Source: Gp13-AA77 sp035949375 (lineage in GTDB: Bacteria > Acidobacteriota > Terriglobia > UBA7540). From it: a stretch of 64,000 nt of DNA. Shown here piece after piece: positions 17,211-26,463 of the stretch. The notes below the pieces were generated by a model, which searched no databases, was not told where the DNA came from, and was given only the letters and a program-made list of their open reading frames with translations. The DNA is taken from the NCBI GenBank assembly GCA_035949375.1, contig DASZIG010000085.1, positions 60,135 to 124,134 of the forward strand, written 5' to 3'. Position numbers and translations under genes: made by a program. The stretch's first letter is position 1, and the number at the start of each line of letters is the position of its first letter.

Positions 17211-20200
17211 ATGTACAAGATGACCGCGAGAGCGACGGCAAGAGCACTAGCCGGAGTCGTGGCGCTGTGTGGTATGGCTGCGGCCCTTGTTGCCCAGACT
17301 GCGGGCCAGGCCGCGCCCGGCCGGGCGCAGTTGGTTCAGAGCTACGTAAAATTGCCCCTGAGTTTCGAAGCGAACCGGGGACAGGCCGACGGACGCGTGA
17401 GGTTCACGGCGCGAGGCGCCGGTTACACGCTTTATCTCACGAGCGATGGGGCCATGCTCGCGCTCAGGAATCCCGCCGATCAGCAGCCAGGTGCCGGTGA
17501 CAGCACGGTTCTGGGATTGCGATTTGTGGATTCGAACACAGCCGCCTCTGTCGCGGGACTCGATCAACTGCCGGGCAACACCAATTACTTTATCGGCAGC
17601 GACCCGCAGAAGTGGCGAATGAACGTCCCGACCTATGGCAAGGTGAGATATGGTGACGTCTACCCCGGCGTCGACCTTCTTTATTACGGCAACCAACGGC
17701 AACTCGAGTATGACTTGGTGGTCGCCCCCGGCGCCGACCCCAGGGTCATCCAGTGGAAGATGGGCCGGCTGGCTGCCGGCGGTCGAGGTCGGCTCGAAGG
17801 CACCAAGAGCCTCGACTTCTCATCACGCGGCACAACTGTTCGCATCGCTGAAAACGGCGACCTGATGGTCACGGCGGACGGACGTGAAATCCGCCTTCGT
17901 AAGCCCGTGGCTTACCAGAACGCCTCCGCGAAGCGCCTGGTGGAAGCGCGCTACGTCCTGCGGGCGCATCATCAAATCGGAATCAAGCTGGGACCGTATG
18001 ACCGGCATCAGCCGCTGATTATCGACCCGGTGCTGACCTACTCCACGTATCTGGGCGGTAGCGGGAATGACGGCGGCATCGCCATCGTGGTGGACTCATC
18101 TGGAAACGCGTACGTGGCCGGGGGCACGACCTCGACCGACTTCCCGGTTGAGAATGCGTTCCAACCGGCTTACGGCGGCGGTTCGAGCTCCTGTACCACA
18201 TACGCCTTTCAGTGCGGCGATGCATTTGTGACCAAGATCAATCCTTCGGGGTCAGCGCTCGTATACTCCACGTACCTCGGCGGCTCAAACTCTGACACAG
18301 CCTTTTCGCTGGCTGTGAACTCGGCGGGCAACGCTTATGTGACAGGGAAGACTTACTCGACGAACTTCCCGACCACTTCCGGAGCTTTTCAGACCGCTTT
18401 GCCCGGCGTGCACAACGCCTTCGTCACCGAGCTGAACACAACCGGCTCAGCGCTTGTCTATTCCACATATCTCGGCGGCAGCGGTGAAGATACGGCTGCG
18501 GGCCTCGCCATCGATGGTTCGGGGAACGCATACGTGGTGGGCAGAACCGACTCCACCAATTTTCCGACCACTACCGGAGCCTTTCAGACTACCGAGCAAG
18601 GCGGCGACGACGGGTTCGTCACCAAGCTGAACCCGACCGGCACCGCACTCGTGTATTCCACCTACCTCGGCGGCGCCGCCGACGACGCGGCCAATGGCAT
18701 CGCGCTCGATTCTTCCGACAATGCCTATATCGCAGGCCAGGCTACATCGAGCGGTTTCCCCACCGTGAACGCATTTCAGAGCGTTTTTGGAGGAGGGGGC
18801 ACGGACTGCGGCTCGGGCATTCTCTGCGGTGATGCCATTCTGGCGAAACTCAACGCAACCGGGTCGGCCCTGCTGTACTCGACTTACCTCGGTGGCGCGG
18901 CTGAAGAAGCCGGGGTTGCAATTACGGTGGACTCCGCCGGCAACGCGTACATGTCGGGCGGAACTGACTCCACCAATTTCCCCGTGACCTACGGAGCTCC
19001 GCAGCCTACCTACGGCGGAGGGTCCGCGGTGTGCGCAACTGCGGGGATCGCGTGCGGTGATGCTTTCGTGGCCAAGGTGAACACGCTCGCGTCCGGATCG
19101 GCGTCTCTCGTCTTCGCGACGTACTTAGGCGGCTCCGGCGACGACCTTGGTTTGGGCGTGGGGGTTGATTCATCCGGCTACGTCCACGTGAGCGGCGGAA
19201 CGAACTCCACCAATTTCCCCGTCAGCCCTACCGCGCTAGAACCAAGCTTTGGCGGCGGCACCACCTCTTGCGGCAGCGATATGCTGTGCGGTGACGCGTT
19301 CGTTGCCACGCTGACGAATCTCGGTTCCGTGCTGGTCTACTCCAGCTATCTGGGCGGGAGCGGCGACGACTTCGGCACCGGTCTCGCTCTCGGCACGGCC
19401 GGCAATGCCTACATAACAGGCATCACGCTCTCCACGAACTTCCCGGTCACCACCGGGGCTTACGACACCACGTGCAGCACGTGTTCGGGCGCCTCAGACG
19501 CCTTTATTTCGCTGATCAGCGGCGACGCCGTTCTGCCTTTGGCGGACAGCCCCACGCTCTCGGTGGACTTTAACGGCGACGGCGACGCCTCTTTGCCCAT
19601 CTGGCGGCCCGACGCCGGAACCTGGTATGTCGAGACCGCCAGCGGCACGGAGACCGAGCTCTTCGGCTTGAGCGGCGATGTTCCGGTGGCGGCCGATTTC
19701 GACGGCGATGGCAAAAGCGATATCGGTATGTGGAGACCATCGAGCGGGACCTGGTACTACATCAGCAGCGTTACGGGCCTGACCGTGTCAAAGCAGTGGG
19801 GTGAGACCGACGACATTCCGGTTCCCGCGGACTACGATGGCGACGGTAAAGCGGACTTCGCTGTCTGGCGGCCTTCGAATGGAACGTGGTACTACATTTC
19901 GAGCCGCACCGGAGAGACCCACAGCATGCAATGGGGCCTTTCTGGCGACATTCCTGTGCCGGGAGACTACGACGGCGACGGGCGGGGCGATCTGGCGGTC
20001 TGGCGTCCCTCGAACGGAACCTGGTATTACATCGCGAGCAGCACCGGGCAAACCGATTCCATCCAGTTTGGCTTGCCCGGCGATATCCCCGTGGAAGGCG
20101 ACTACGATGGCGCCGCCAGGACAGAACTCGCGGTGTGGCGGCCATCGGATGTTACCTGGTACTACCTCTCCAGCACGGGACAGACGGTAACGAAGCAGTG

Positions 20201-21227
20201 GGGCGAGCTTGGCGACATCCCGGTGGTCGGCGATTACGACGGCGACGGCAAGAACGACTATGCGATCTGGCGGCCGGCAACCGGGCAATGGTGGATCATC
20301 TATTCGTCGAACGGCAAGACCGGCGACATCGCCTGGGGCGTCACGGGCGATATTCCTGCTGCGCACCTGCCTTCGATGTATCGTCGCGACAAGCACGTTG
20401 CCAATTATGACGGCGATCGCAAGACGGACATCGCGGTCTGGCGGCCTTCGAACGCCACCTACTACGTCATCTACAGCTCCTCGGGCCAACAGGTCACCGA
20501 GCAATGGGGTGAGACCGGCGACGTCATCGCGCCCGGAGACTACGATGGCGACGGCAAGACCGACTATGCCATTTGGCGGCCCTCGAATGGGACCTGGTAC
20601 GTCTCCTACAGCACCACGAAGAAGTTCGTCACCGAGCAGTGGGGCTCGAGTGGCGACATCCCGGTGCCCGGCGATTACGATGGCGACGGCAAGACGGATT
20701 ATGCGATATGGAGGCCGTCGAACCAGACCTGGTACGTGATCTACAGCAGCACCGGCAAGAGCGTGACCGAGCAGTGGGGTGCGAGCGGAGACATCCCGGT
20801 TCCCGGGGATTACGATGGCGATGGCAGGACCGATTACGCCATCTGGCGACCGTCTAATGCGACGTTCTACGTGAACCTGAGCAGCACGGGCAAGCTCGTC
20901 ACCGAGCAGTGGGGCGTCAGCACCGACATCCCGGTGCCGGGCGATTACGACGGCGACACGAAGACGGATTACACGATCTTCCGGCCTTCGACGGGGACGT
21001 GGTACACGTTGCAGAGTAGCAACGGGAAGCCGGTCACGACGGCGTTCGGACTGACCGGCGATGTCCCCGTGGCGAAGGACTACGACGGCGACGAGAAGAC
21101 GGACATCGCCGTGTTCCGGCCTTCGAACGGGACGTGGTACATCCTGCAATCGAGCAACGGGCAGCTGGTCACGACCCAGTGGGGCGTATCGACGGACGTG
21201 CCCGTGAACGCGCCGATCGGTCAATGA
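17211..21227 (+). CDS. Giant secreted SBBP-propeller / FG-GAP-like repeat protein
   Basis: A protein of 1338 residues, started at ATG 17211 behind GAGGAGAGG, with a signal peptide (ALAGVVALCGMAAALVAQ). Residues about 45-275 form an N-terminal domain of the kind that precedes SBBP repeats (LSFEANRGQ, VPTYGKVRYGDVYPGVDL, VLTYSTYLGG). Then come seven SBBP blades, each starting near VYSTYLGGSG and containing DSxGNAYVxG and a TNFP turn. Several carry paired Cys (for example SCTTYAFQCGDAF). The last 550 residues are twelve units of about 45 residues: YDGDGKTDYAIWRPSNGTWY, then a GDIPVPGD linker. The DxDGDGxxD loops resemble Ca2+-binding FG-GAP/VCBS loops. Unit 5 has YDGAARTE, losing acidic ligands, and unit 6 has a 12-residue insertion. 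Likely a surface or secreted binding protein. Confidence 0.88.
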   Translation: MYKMTARATARALAGVVALCGMAAALVAQTAGQAAPGRAQLVQSYVKLPLSFEANRGQADGRVRFTARGAGYTLYLTSDGAMLALRNPADQQPGAGDSTVLGLRFVDSNTAASVAGLDQLPGNTNYFIGSDPQKWRMNVPTYGKVRYGDVYPGVDLLYYGNQRQLEYDLVVAPGADPRVIQWKMGRLAAGGRGRLEGTKSLDFSSRGTTVRIAENGDLMVTADGREIRLRKPVAYQNASAKRLVEARYVLRAHHQIGIKLGPYDRHQPLIIDPVLTYSTYLGGSGNDGGIAIVVDSSGNAYVAGGTTSTDFPVENAFQPAYGGGSSSCTTYAFQCGDAFVTKINPSGSALVYSTYLGGSNSDTAFSLAVNSAGNAYVTGKTYSTNFPTTSGAFQTALPGVHNAFVTELNTTGSALVYSTYLGGSGEDTAAGLAIDGSGNAYVVGRTDSTNFPTTTGAFQTTEQGGDDGFVTKLNPTGTALVYSTYLGGAADDAANGIALDSSDNAYIAGQATSSGFPTVNAFQSVFGGGGTDCGSGILCGDAILAKLNATGSALLYSTYLGGAAEEAGVAITVDSAGNAYMSGGTDSTNFPVTYGAPQPTYGGGSAVCATAGIACGDAFVAKVNTLASGSASLVFATYLGGSGDDLGLGVGVDSSGYVHVSGGTNSTNFPVSPTALEPSFGGGTTSCGSDMLCGDAFVATLTNLGSVLVYSSYLGGSGDDFGTGLALGTAGNAYITGITLSTNFPVTTGAYDTTCSTCSGASDAFISLISGDAVLPLADSPTLSVDFNGDGDASLPIWRPDAGTWYVETASGTETELFGLSGDVPVAADFDGDGKSDIGMWRPSSGTWYYISSVTGLTVSKQWGETDDIPVPADYDGDGKADFAVWRPSNGTWYYISSRTGETHSMQWGLSGDIPVPGDYDGDGRGDLAVWRPSNGTWYYIASSTGQTDSIQFGLPGDIPVEGDYDGAARTELAVWRPSDVTWYYLSSTGQTVTKQWGELGDIPVVGDYDGDGKNDYAIWRPATGQWWIIYSSNGKTGDIAWGVTGDIPAAHLPSMYRRDKHVANYDGDRKTDIAVWRPSNATYYVIYSSSGQQVTEQWGETGDVIAPGDYDGDGKTDYAIWRPSNGTWYVSYSTTKKFVTEQWGSSGDIPVPGDYDGDGKTDYAIWRPSNQTWYVIYSSTGKSVTEQWGASGDIPVPGDYDGDGRTDYAIWRPSNATFYVNLSSTGKLVTEQWGVSTDIPVPGDYDGDTKTDYTIFRPSTGTWYTLQSSNGKPVTTAFGLTGDVPVAKDYDGDEKTDIAVFRPSNGTWYILQSSNGQLVTTQWGVSTDVPVNAPIGQ

Positions 21228-21357
21228 GCGGCCTGGCCGGGTGATCAGACGGGATCCCCGCCGGAGAGGTGGGTGCGCGTCCACATGGCGCGCATCCGTC
21301 TCCGGGCCGGGGTAAGATCAGGGTAAGATAACGGCGAGAATATCCGATTGGATATCC

Positions 21358-23187
21358 ATGGCCTATCCGCCTATTGAAGATCACGGACTCATCGGCGACC
21401 TGCATACGACAGCTCTCGTTGCCATGGACGGATCCATTGACTGGTTCTGCCTGCCACGGTTCGATTCGCCAAGCGTGTTTGCCGCTCTTCTGGACGACAC
21501 AAAGGGCGGCTTCTTCAAACTCGCGCCCGCCGCTCCACCCGCCGCGCGCCGCCAGTTCTACTGGCCCGGCACGAACGTGCTGGTGACGAGCTTTTTCTCG
21601 CCGGATGGCGCCGCCGATCTCATCGACTTCATGCCGGTGCTCTCCCCGCGGACGCAATTGATTCGTTGCCTGCGGGTGATCCGCGGCTCCATGGCATTCC
21701 GCGTGGAATGCCGTCCCGCATTCAATTACGCCCGCGATCCGCATCAAACGCAGGTTCTGGATGCGGGCGCGCGCTTCCGCTCGGCGGACTTCGGCATCGA
21801 GGTCGCCGCCACCCTGCCCTTGCATCAGCAGGGCAGCGGAGTGGTGAGTGAATTCGCGCTCGAGGAAGGCCAGACGGCCACGTTTGTCTTGCGCATGATC
21901 GCTGACGGCGAGGGGGATGATCTCGCCCCGGCTCGCGAGCCAGAGTGCCTCGACTTGTTGCAGCGCACGATCGACTACTGGCAGGCCTGGCTCTCGCGCT
22001 GCAACTATCATGGCCGCTGGCGCGAGATGGTGCACCGCTCCGCCCTGGTTCTCGAGCTTCTCACTTACGAGCCGAGCGGCGCCGTGGTGGCGGCGCCGAC
22101 GTGCAGCCTGCCTGAGCGCCTGGGCGGCGTCCGCAACTGGGACTACCGCTACAACTGGATCCGCGACTCCGCCTTCACCTTGTACGGTCTTCTGCGCATC
22201 GGGCTGACGGACGAGGCCATCCGCTTCATGGGATGGCTGAAAGAGCGCTGCGGCGAACTTGATCCTGACGCCGCTCTGCAAACGGTCTACGGGATCGATG
22301 GCCGGCGCGATCTCACCGAAGAAACCCTGACCCACCTCGAAGGCTACAAAGGCTCCGCTCCCGTGAGGATCGGCAACGGGGCTTTCGTTCAGACCCAACT
22401 GGACATTTACGGAGCCCTGCTGGACGCGGTATACCTGTTCAACAAATACGCCAACCCGATCTCGGCCGACTTCTGGAAAGACCTGCGACGCCTCGTCGAT
22501 TGGGTTTGCGACCACTGGCGCAGCGTCGATAACGGCATCTGGGAGGTGCGCGGACCGCAGCAGGATTTTGTGTACTCCCGGCTGATGTGCTGGGTGGCGG
22601 TGGACCGCGCCCTGCGTCTCGCGCATCAGCGTTCGTTCCCCGCCGATCGTGATCGCTGGCTCAAGTGCCGGGACGAAATCTATCAGGAGATCCTCGATCG
22701 AGGGTGGAATCCGCAGCGCCGATCGTTCGTCCAGAGTTATGGCTCGGATAACCTTGATGCCGGTTGTCTCATCATGCCGCTGGTGTTCTTCATGTCGCCG
22801 AGCGATCCCATGATGCTCGACACCATCGATGCGGTCTACCGGCCGCTCCGCCAGGGTGGGCTCATGGATGGCGACAGGATCTACCGTTACGCGGCCGAGC
22901 ACACCGATGACGGTCTTCCCGGCACGGAGGGAACGTTCAACATGTGCACCTTCTGGCTTGTGGAGGCCTTGACGCGCGCCGGCCGCGCTGATCCCTCCCG
23001 GCTGCAGGAGGCGCGCCTGATCTTCGAGAAGATGCTGGGCCTGTCGAATCATCTCGGCCTGTATTCCGAAGAGACCGGAGCATGCGGCGAGGCGCTCGGC
23101 AACTTTCCCCAAGCTTTCACGCACATGGGCCTGATCAGCGCGGCCTTCAATCTTGACCGGGCGCTTGGAAACAGCGTCCTGCTCTGA
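21358..23187 (+). CDS. GH15-family glucoamylase/trehalase-like hydrolase
   Basis: A 609-residue cytoplasmic-type protein with no signal peptide. The N-terminal trehalase-like beta domain starts YPPIEDHGLIGDLHTTALVA and includes GSIDWFCLPRFDSPSVFA. The catalytic (alpha/alpha)6 barrel follows, with the landmark RNWDYRYNWIRDSAFTLYG, DNGIWEVRGPQQDFVYS (general acid region, WEVRG) and YSEETGACGEALGNFPQAFT (second Glu). This order and length are typical of bacterial GH15 proteins, which hydrolyse alpha-glucosidic bonds in maltodextrins or trehalose. Which sugar is used cannot be told here. The gene stands alone. The start follows a short AT-richer stretch without a strong ribosome-binding site. Confidence 0.9.
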   Translation: MAYPPIEDHGLIGDLHTTALVAMDGSIDWFCLPRFDSPSVFAALLDDTKGGFFKLAPAAPPAARRQFYWPGTNVLVTSFFSPDGAADLIDFMPVLSPRTQLIRCLRVIRGSMAFRVECRPAFNYARDPHQTQVLDAGARFRSADFGIEVAATLPLHQQGSGVVSEFALEEGQTATFVLRMIADGEGDDLAPAREPECLDLLQRTIDYWQAWLSRCNYHGRWREMVHRSALVLELLTYEPSGAVVAAPTCSLPERLGGVRNWDYRYNWIRDSAFTLYGLLRIGLTDEAIRFMGWLKERCGELDPDAALQTVYGIDGRRDLTEETLTHLEGYKGSAPVRIGNGAFVQTQLDIYGALLDAVYLFNKYANPISADFWKDLRRLVDWVCDHWRSVDNGIWEVRGPQQDFVYSRLMCWVAVDRALRLAHQRSFPADRDRWLKCRDEIYQEILDRGWNPQRRSFVQSYGSDNLDAGCLIMPLVFFMSPSDPMMLDTIDAVYRPLRQGGLMDGDRIYRYAAEHTDDGLPGTEGTFNMCTFWLVEALTRAGRADPSRLQEARLIFEKMLGLSNHLGLYSEETGACGEALGNFPQAFTHMGLISAAFNLDRALGNSVLL

Positions 23188-23228
23188 CCCCCAAACCACC
23201 CTCCGGAAACGATACGAAAGCCCAGCAT

Positions 23229-23243
23229 GGCGGCAAAGCCGCC
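23229..23243 (+). terminator. Possible weak terminator hairpin after the GH15 gene
   Basis: GGCGGC (23229-23234), an AAA loop and GCCGCC (23238-23243) form a compact GC stem, followed only by GTTTGCCC. The U-tract is poor. Confidence 0.35.
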
Positions 23244-23298
23244 GTTTGCCCTGAGCGGTGTCCGCCACTACAATGGCGCTACTTGAAGGAGGGTTCTC

Positions 23299-24600
23299 AT
23301 GAGCGTCAATCCGATACCAGCTCGAAAGGGCAGGGCCTTTTTGCTCGTGCTGACCGTATTTGTCTTGTCCGTCGCCACGCCTGAGCTTTACGCCGCCGAT
23401 CAAACCAGTGTTGAGCCTTCACGCGATTCCATCATCCGTATCGTCACCGGGATTCAGCGGGCGGACTACGAAGGCGATCGCCCGGCTCTGAAGCGCCTTC
23501 ACGACGAGCTGACGCCCATTCCACAAGACAACAAGCTGGCATCGCGGGTGCTTTACTGGCGCGGGTTTGCGTTGTGGCGCAGCGCGATTAACGGCTTTAA
23601 CGAAACCCCAACTCCCAAAGACCTGGAAGACGACCTCACGCAGGCGGTCGCCGATTTCAAAGATGCCATCGTCCGGGACCCTGCATTCGTCGAACCAAAG
23701 ATTGGAGCCATCTCCAGTCTGGGCTACGTCATGTTCTTGCACCAGAGCGACCCAACCCGCGTTCAGGAACTGCTCCGACAGTTGAGTCCGCTTTTGAAAG
23801 AAGCCATGGCGACTGCCCCAGACAATCCCCGGCTGCTCTGGGTGCTCGGCCCCATTCGTTGGTCGACCCCTCCGGAGCGGGGCGGGGGCCAGGACAAGGC
23901 GTTTGAAGTTTACAACAAAGGATTGGAAGCGGTCCGCAACCAGAAGCGCGATGCGAGTGATCCGCTGGAACCCTCATGGGGAGAACCCGAGCTGCTGATG
24001 AATCTCGCGTGGTCGAATCTGAATCGAACCACGCCGGACTTGAAGGCAGCCGAGCAGGACGCCCAAGCCGCCCTGAAAATCGTCCCTTACTGGCATTACG
24101 TTCGCGACATCCTGATGCCCCAGATTCGGGCTGCGCAAGCGAAAACCCTCCCCGCGGCACCAGGAAGTTCTGAAACCGCTTTCCAGGCATTCAAAGGATT
24201 CGAGGGAAAGTGGGCGATTCGGTCGCGGCAGAAGACTCTTCCCTTTGAGATGACGTACGAGAGCGGCTCCAAGGGCTCGATTGTGACCGAGCAGTTTGGC
24301 AAAGAACTATCTGTGTTCTATCGAGACGGCCAAAGTCTGTTGATGACCCACTACTGCAACGCCGGCAATCAACCGCGGTTGCGATTGAAGGAGAATAACG
24401 GACCTGGCGTCTTCGAGTTTCAGATGTTCGATATCACGAACCTGCAAACTGCGGACGCGGATCACGTGGAGAGGGTGGTTTATAGAATCGTCGACGACAA
24501 GACGATCGACCTGGAAATAGTTTGGAAAAAGGGCACGTCGGTGGAATCGGAGAAGTACACCCTGACCAGACTCAATCCGGAACAGCACGTTGGGAATTGA
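23299..24600 (+). CDS. Secreted TPR-like protein with C-terminal beta-barrel-like domain
   Basis: A 433-residue protein behind GAAGGAGGG. A signal peptide (about residues 12-33) is followed by helical repeats resembling tetratricopeptide units: SRVLYWRGFALWRSAING, DLTQAVADFKDAIVRDPAF, LLMNLAWSNLNR then AEQDAQAALKIVP. They cover residues 50-290 and suggest a protein-binding scaffold. From about residue 300 a separate beta-rich domain (FKGFEGKWAIRSRQKTLPFE, LLMTHYCNAGNQPRLRLKEN) resembles lipocalin-like domains in acidobacterial secreted proteins. I do not know a named function. It has no obvious operon partner; the next gene begins 243 bases away. Confidence 0.65.
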   Translation: MSVNPIPARKGRAFLLVLTVFVLSVATPELYAADQTSVEPSRDSIIRIVTGIQRADYEGDRPALKRLHDELTPIPQDNKLASRVLYWRGFALWRSAINGFNETPTPKDLEDDLTQAVADFKDAIVRDPAFVEPKIGAISSLGYVMFLHQSDPTRVQELLRQLSPLLKEAMATAPDNPRLLWVLGPIRWSTPPERGGGQDKAFEVYNKGLEAVRNQKRDASDPLEPSWGEPELLMNLAWSNLNRTTPDLKAAEQDAQAALKIVPYWHYVRDILMPQIRAAQAKTLPAAPGSSETAFQAFKGFEGKWAIRSRQKTLPFEMTYESGSKGSIVTEQFGKELSVFYRDGQSLLMTHYCNAGNQPRLRLKENNGPGVFEFQMFDITNLQTADADHVERVVYRIVDDKTIDLEIVWKKGTSVESEKYTLTRLNPEQHVGN

Positions 24601-24843
24601 CGACCGCGCCGTTCCATATTTCACGCACGGAATCCCTTTCGAAGTCCCCCTTGACCAGCTCCGCAGCGGTATAAATCTTACATCGCCCTCGGTAAAGATC
24701 AGGCCGCGCGGGCGATGCGGATGCTCGAATGGCCGATAACCCACTGTTCTTCAATGAGATCTCACAAATTTACACTGCGCCTCAGGTTGGCATCGTTCGT
24801 GCGATGCCTTTTGGGTCACTGAACGAAAGGAGGATTCAGTTCC

Positions 24844-25617
24844 ATGAATCTCCGGCAAGCATTAACGGCAACCGCCGCAGCGGCCCTCTTCCTCGGGGCT
24901 TCCGCCTGGGCTCAGCAGAGTCCGAGCGCGCAGGACCCGGCGCAGAATCCGGCCCAGAATTCCCCGAGCGCCGGCCAATATCCCGTCACACCCGCAAACT
25001 CCACGAGCACCGAGAATCCGTCGGTCAGCCCGAGCTCAGCCAAGGCGAAGCCAGGCAACGATAAGCCGAAGCATTTGAGCGGCAACCTGGTCGATGTAAG
25101 CTGCATGGAGAAGGCATTGGTCAACAGCCAGAGCGCTCCTCCGACTCCTGCAACTCCGAACCCCGGAGCCAGCGCGCCGCAATTCGCGGACCCCGGCTCC
25201 ACTCCTGGTCCAGCCCAGCACACCGGCGGCGGGATGCCCGGCGGGCAATCTCCGACCACAAGCGCCCCTCCGGGACAGCCCGGAGCGACCCCAACGAACC
25301 CTGACATGAGCCCGGACCAGGCCGCTCAGATGGCCAGAGCCGCCAAGGTGGATGACGCGGCCAAACAGTGCGTTCCAAGTTCGTCCACGCAGGCATTCGG
25401 CCTGGCGATGTCGGGCGGACAAGTCGTGAAGTTCGACAGCGACGGCAACGCCCGGGCGCAGGAAGCGCTCAAGGACGTCGCGGTCGAGCCCGGCAAGAAA
25501 GTCAAGGCGAAGGTCACCGGAACAATGGAAGACAACATCACCGTGAAAGTGGCCTCCGTCGAAGTGAAAGGCAAACGCGGAACCGCGTCCGGATCGACGC
25601 CCGGCGCAGGACTGTAA
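24844..25617 (+). CDS. Secreted Pro/Gln/Ser-rich protein of unknown function
   Basis: The 257-residue protein is started by AAAGGAGGATT. A signal peptide (LTATAAAALFLGASAWAQ) is followed by a low-complexity Gln/Pro/Asn/Ser segment. A conserved-looking segment is HLSGNLVDVSCMEKALVN. A second low-complexity Pro/Gly/Thr region follows, then a C-terminal beta domain: DDAAKQCVPSSSTQAFGLAM, GGQVVKFDSDGNARAQEAL, KVKAKVTGTMEDNITVKVAS. Two Cys (in VSCMEK and KQCVPSS) could form a disulfide bond linking the halves. Similar architectures with an OB-like end occur in acidobacterial secreted proteins. I do not recognise a function. Confidence 0.6.
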   Translation: MNLRQALTATAAAALFLGASAWAQQSPSAQDPAQNPAQNSPSAGQYPVTPANSTSTENPSVSPSSAKAKPGNDKPKHLSGNLVDVSCMEKALVNSQSAPPTPATPNPGASAPQFADPGSTPGPAQHTGGGMPGGQSPTTSAPPGQPGATPTNPDMSPDQAAQMARAAKVDDAAKQCVPSSSTQAFGLAMSGGQVVKFDSDGNARAQEALKDVAVEPGKKVKAKVTGTMEDNITVKVASVEVKGKRGTASGSTPGAGL

Positions 25618-25753
25618 GAAGCAACGAGTTTGCCTTCGAGATTGACGACCTTGCCTTGGCTAAGATCGCCAGGGCAGCGGGAGATTCCGGCCCGAGGCGT
25701 GGAAATCTTGAAGGCGGTTTTCACGGACGCGGTTTTCACGACCAGGAGGCGAG

Positions 25754-26455
25754 ATGTTGCGAGTTGCGCCCGCCGATGAGGACAGACCGACGACGCCCGA
25801 AAGGGGAACGCATGTGTCCGTGAGGACGGTTCGGATCCTGATTGCCGATGACCACGAAATCGTCCGGCATGGATTGCGGACACTGCTGGAATCGCGAGAA
25901 GGATGGAGCGTTGTGGGCGAGGCGTCGAACGGCACGGAGGCGGTCGAGAAGGCCGTCGAGCTCAAGCCGGACGTGGTATTGCTCGACCTGGGCATGCCCG
26001 AACTGAACGGGTTTGAAGCGACGCGCCGCATTCGCGAAATCCTGCCGCAAACCGAAGTGCTGGTTCTGAGCGTCAACGATTCCGAACAAGTCGTGCGCAA
26101 GGCGCTCGCTTCGGGAGCGCGCGGATACCTTGTGAAGTCGGACGCGGGACGCGAGCTTCTGGCGGCTATCGACGCGGCGTTACGCCACAAGCCCTTCTTA
26201 AGCCCGAGCGTGCCGCACTCGCAGAATGTTGCTCCTGGTGCGCCTCAGGAGCCTATCGCCGATCTGACGGCGCGTGAGCGCGAAACCGCCCAGTTGCTCG
26301 CCGAAGGCCTCAGCAACAAGGAGATCGCCGCCCGGCTGGATATCTCGGTCAAGACCGCGGAAACGCATCGCACCAACATCATGCGGAAGATCAGCGCCCA
26401 TTCTCTGGCGGACGTGGTGCGCTACGCGATTCGCAACGGCCTGGTGGAACCGTAA
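25754..26455 (+). CDS. NarL/FixJ-type response regulator
   Basis: This is 233 residues if started at ATG 25754, behind AGGAGG at 25744-25749. A GTG at 25814 behind AAGGGG would give a more standard N-terminus (VSVRTVRILIADDHE), so the first 20 residues are uncertain. The receiver domain has the acidic pair ADDHE, the phospho-acceptor Asp78 in VVLLDLGMPELNG and Lys in GYLVKSDAG. The LuxR-type helix-turn-helix is clear: LTARERETAQLLAEGLSNKE then RLDISVKTAETHRTNIMRKI. It is convergent with a paralogous regulator only 8 bases downstream and is therefore likely tied to the same histidine kinase or to an unlinked one. Confidence 0.92.
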   Translation: MLRVAPADEDRPTTPERGTHVSVRTVRILIADDHEIVRHGLRTLLESREGWSVVGEASNGTEAVEKAVELKPDVVLLDLGMPELNGFEATRRIREILPQTEVLVLSVNDSEQVVRKALASGARGYLVKSDAGRELLAAIDAALRHKPFLSPSVPHSQNVAPGAPQEPIADLTARERETAQLLAEGLSNKEIAARLDISVKTAETHRTNIMRKISAHSLADVVRYAIRNGLVEP

Positions 26456-26463
26456 CCCCGCGC

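Noticed and set aside
19788..21284. A 498-residue minus-strand frame with regular repeats
   Set aside because: The regularity comes from the DNA repeats of the SBBP/FG-GAP-like gene on the plus strand; it is not an independent repeat protein.
21169..23403. A 744-residue minus-strand frame over the GH15 gene
   Set aside because: Antisense of the GH15 catalytic domain, without motifs of its own.
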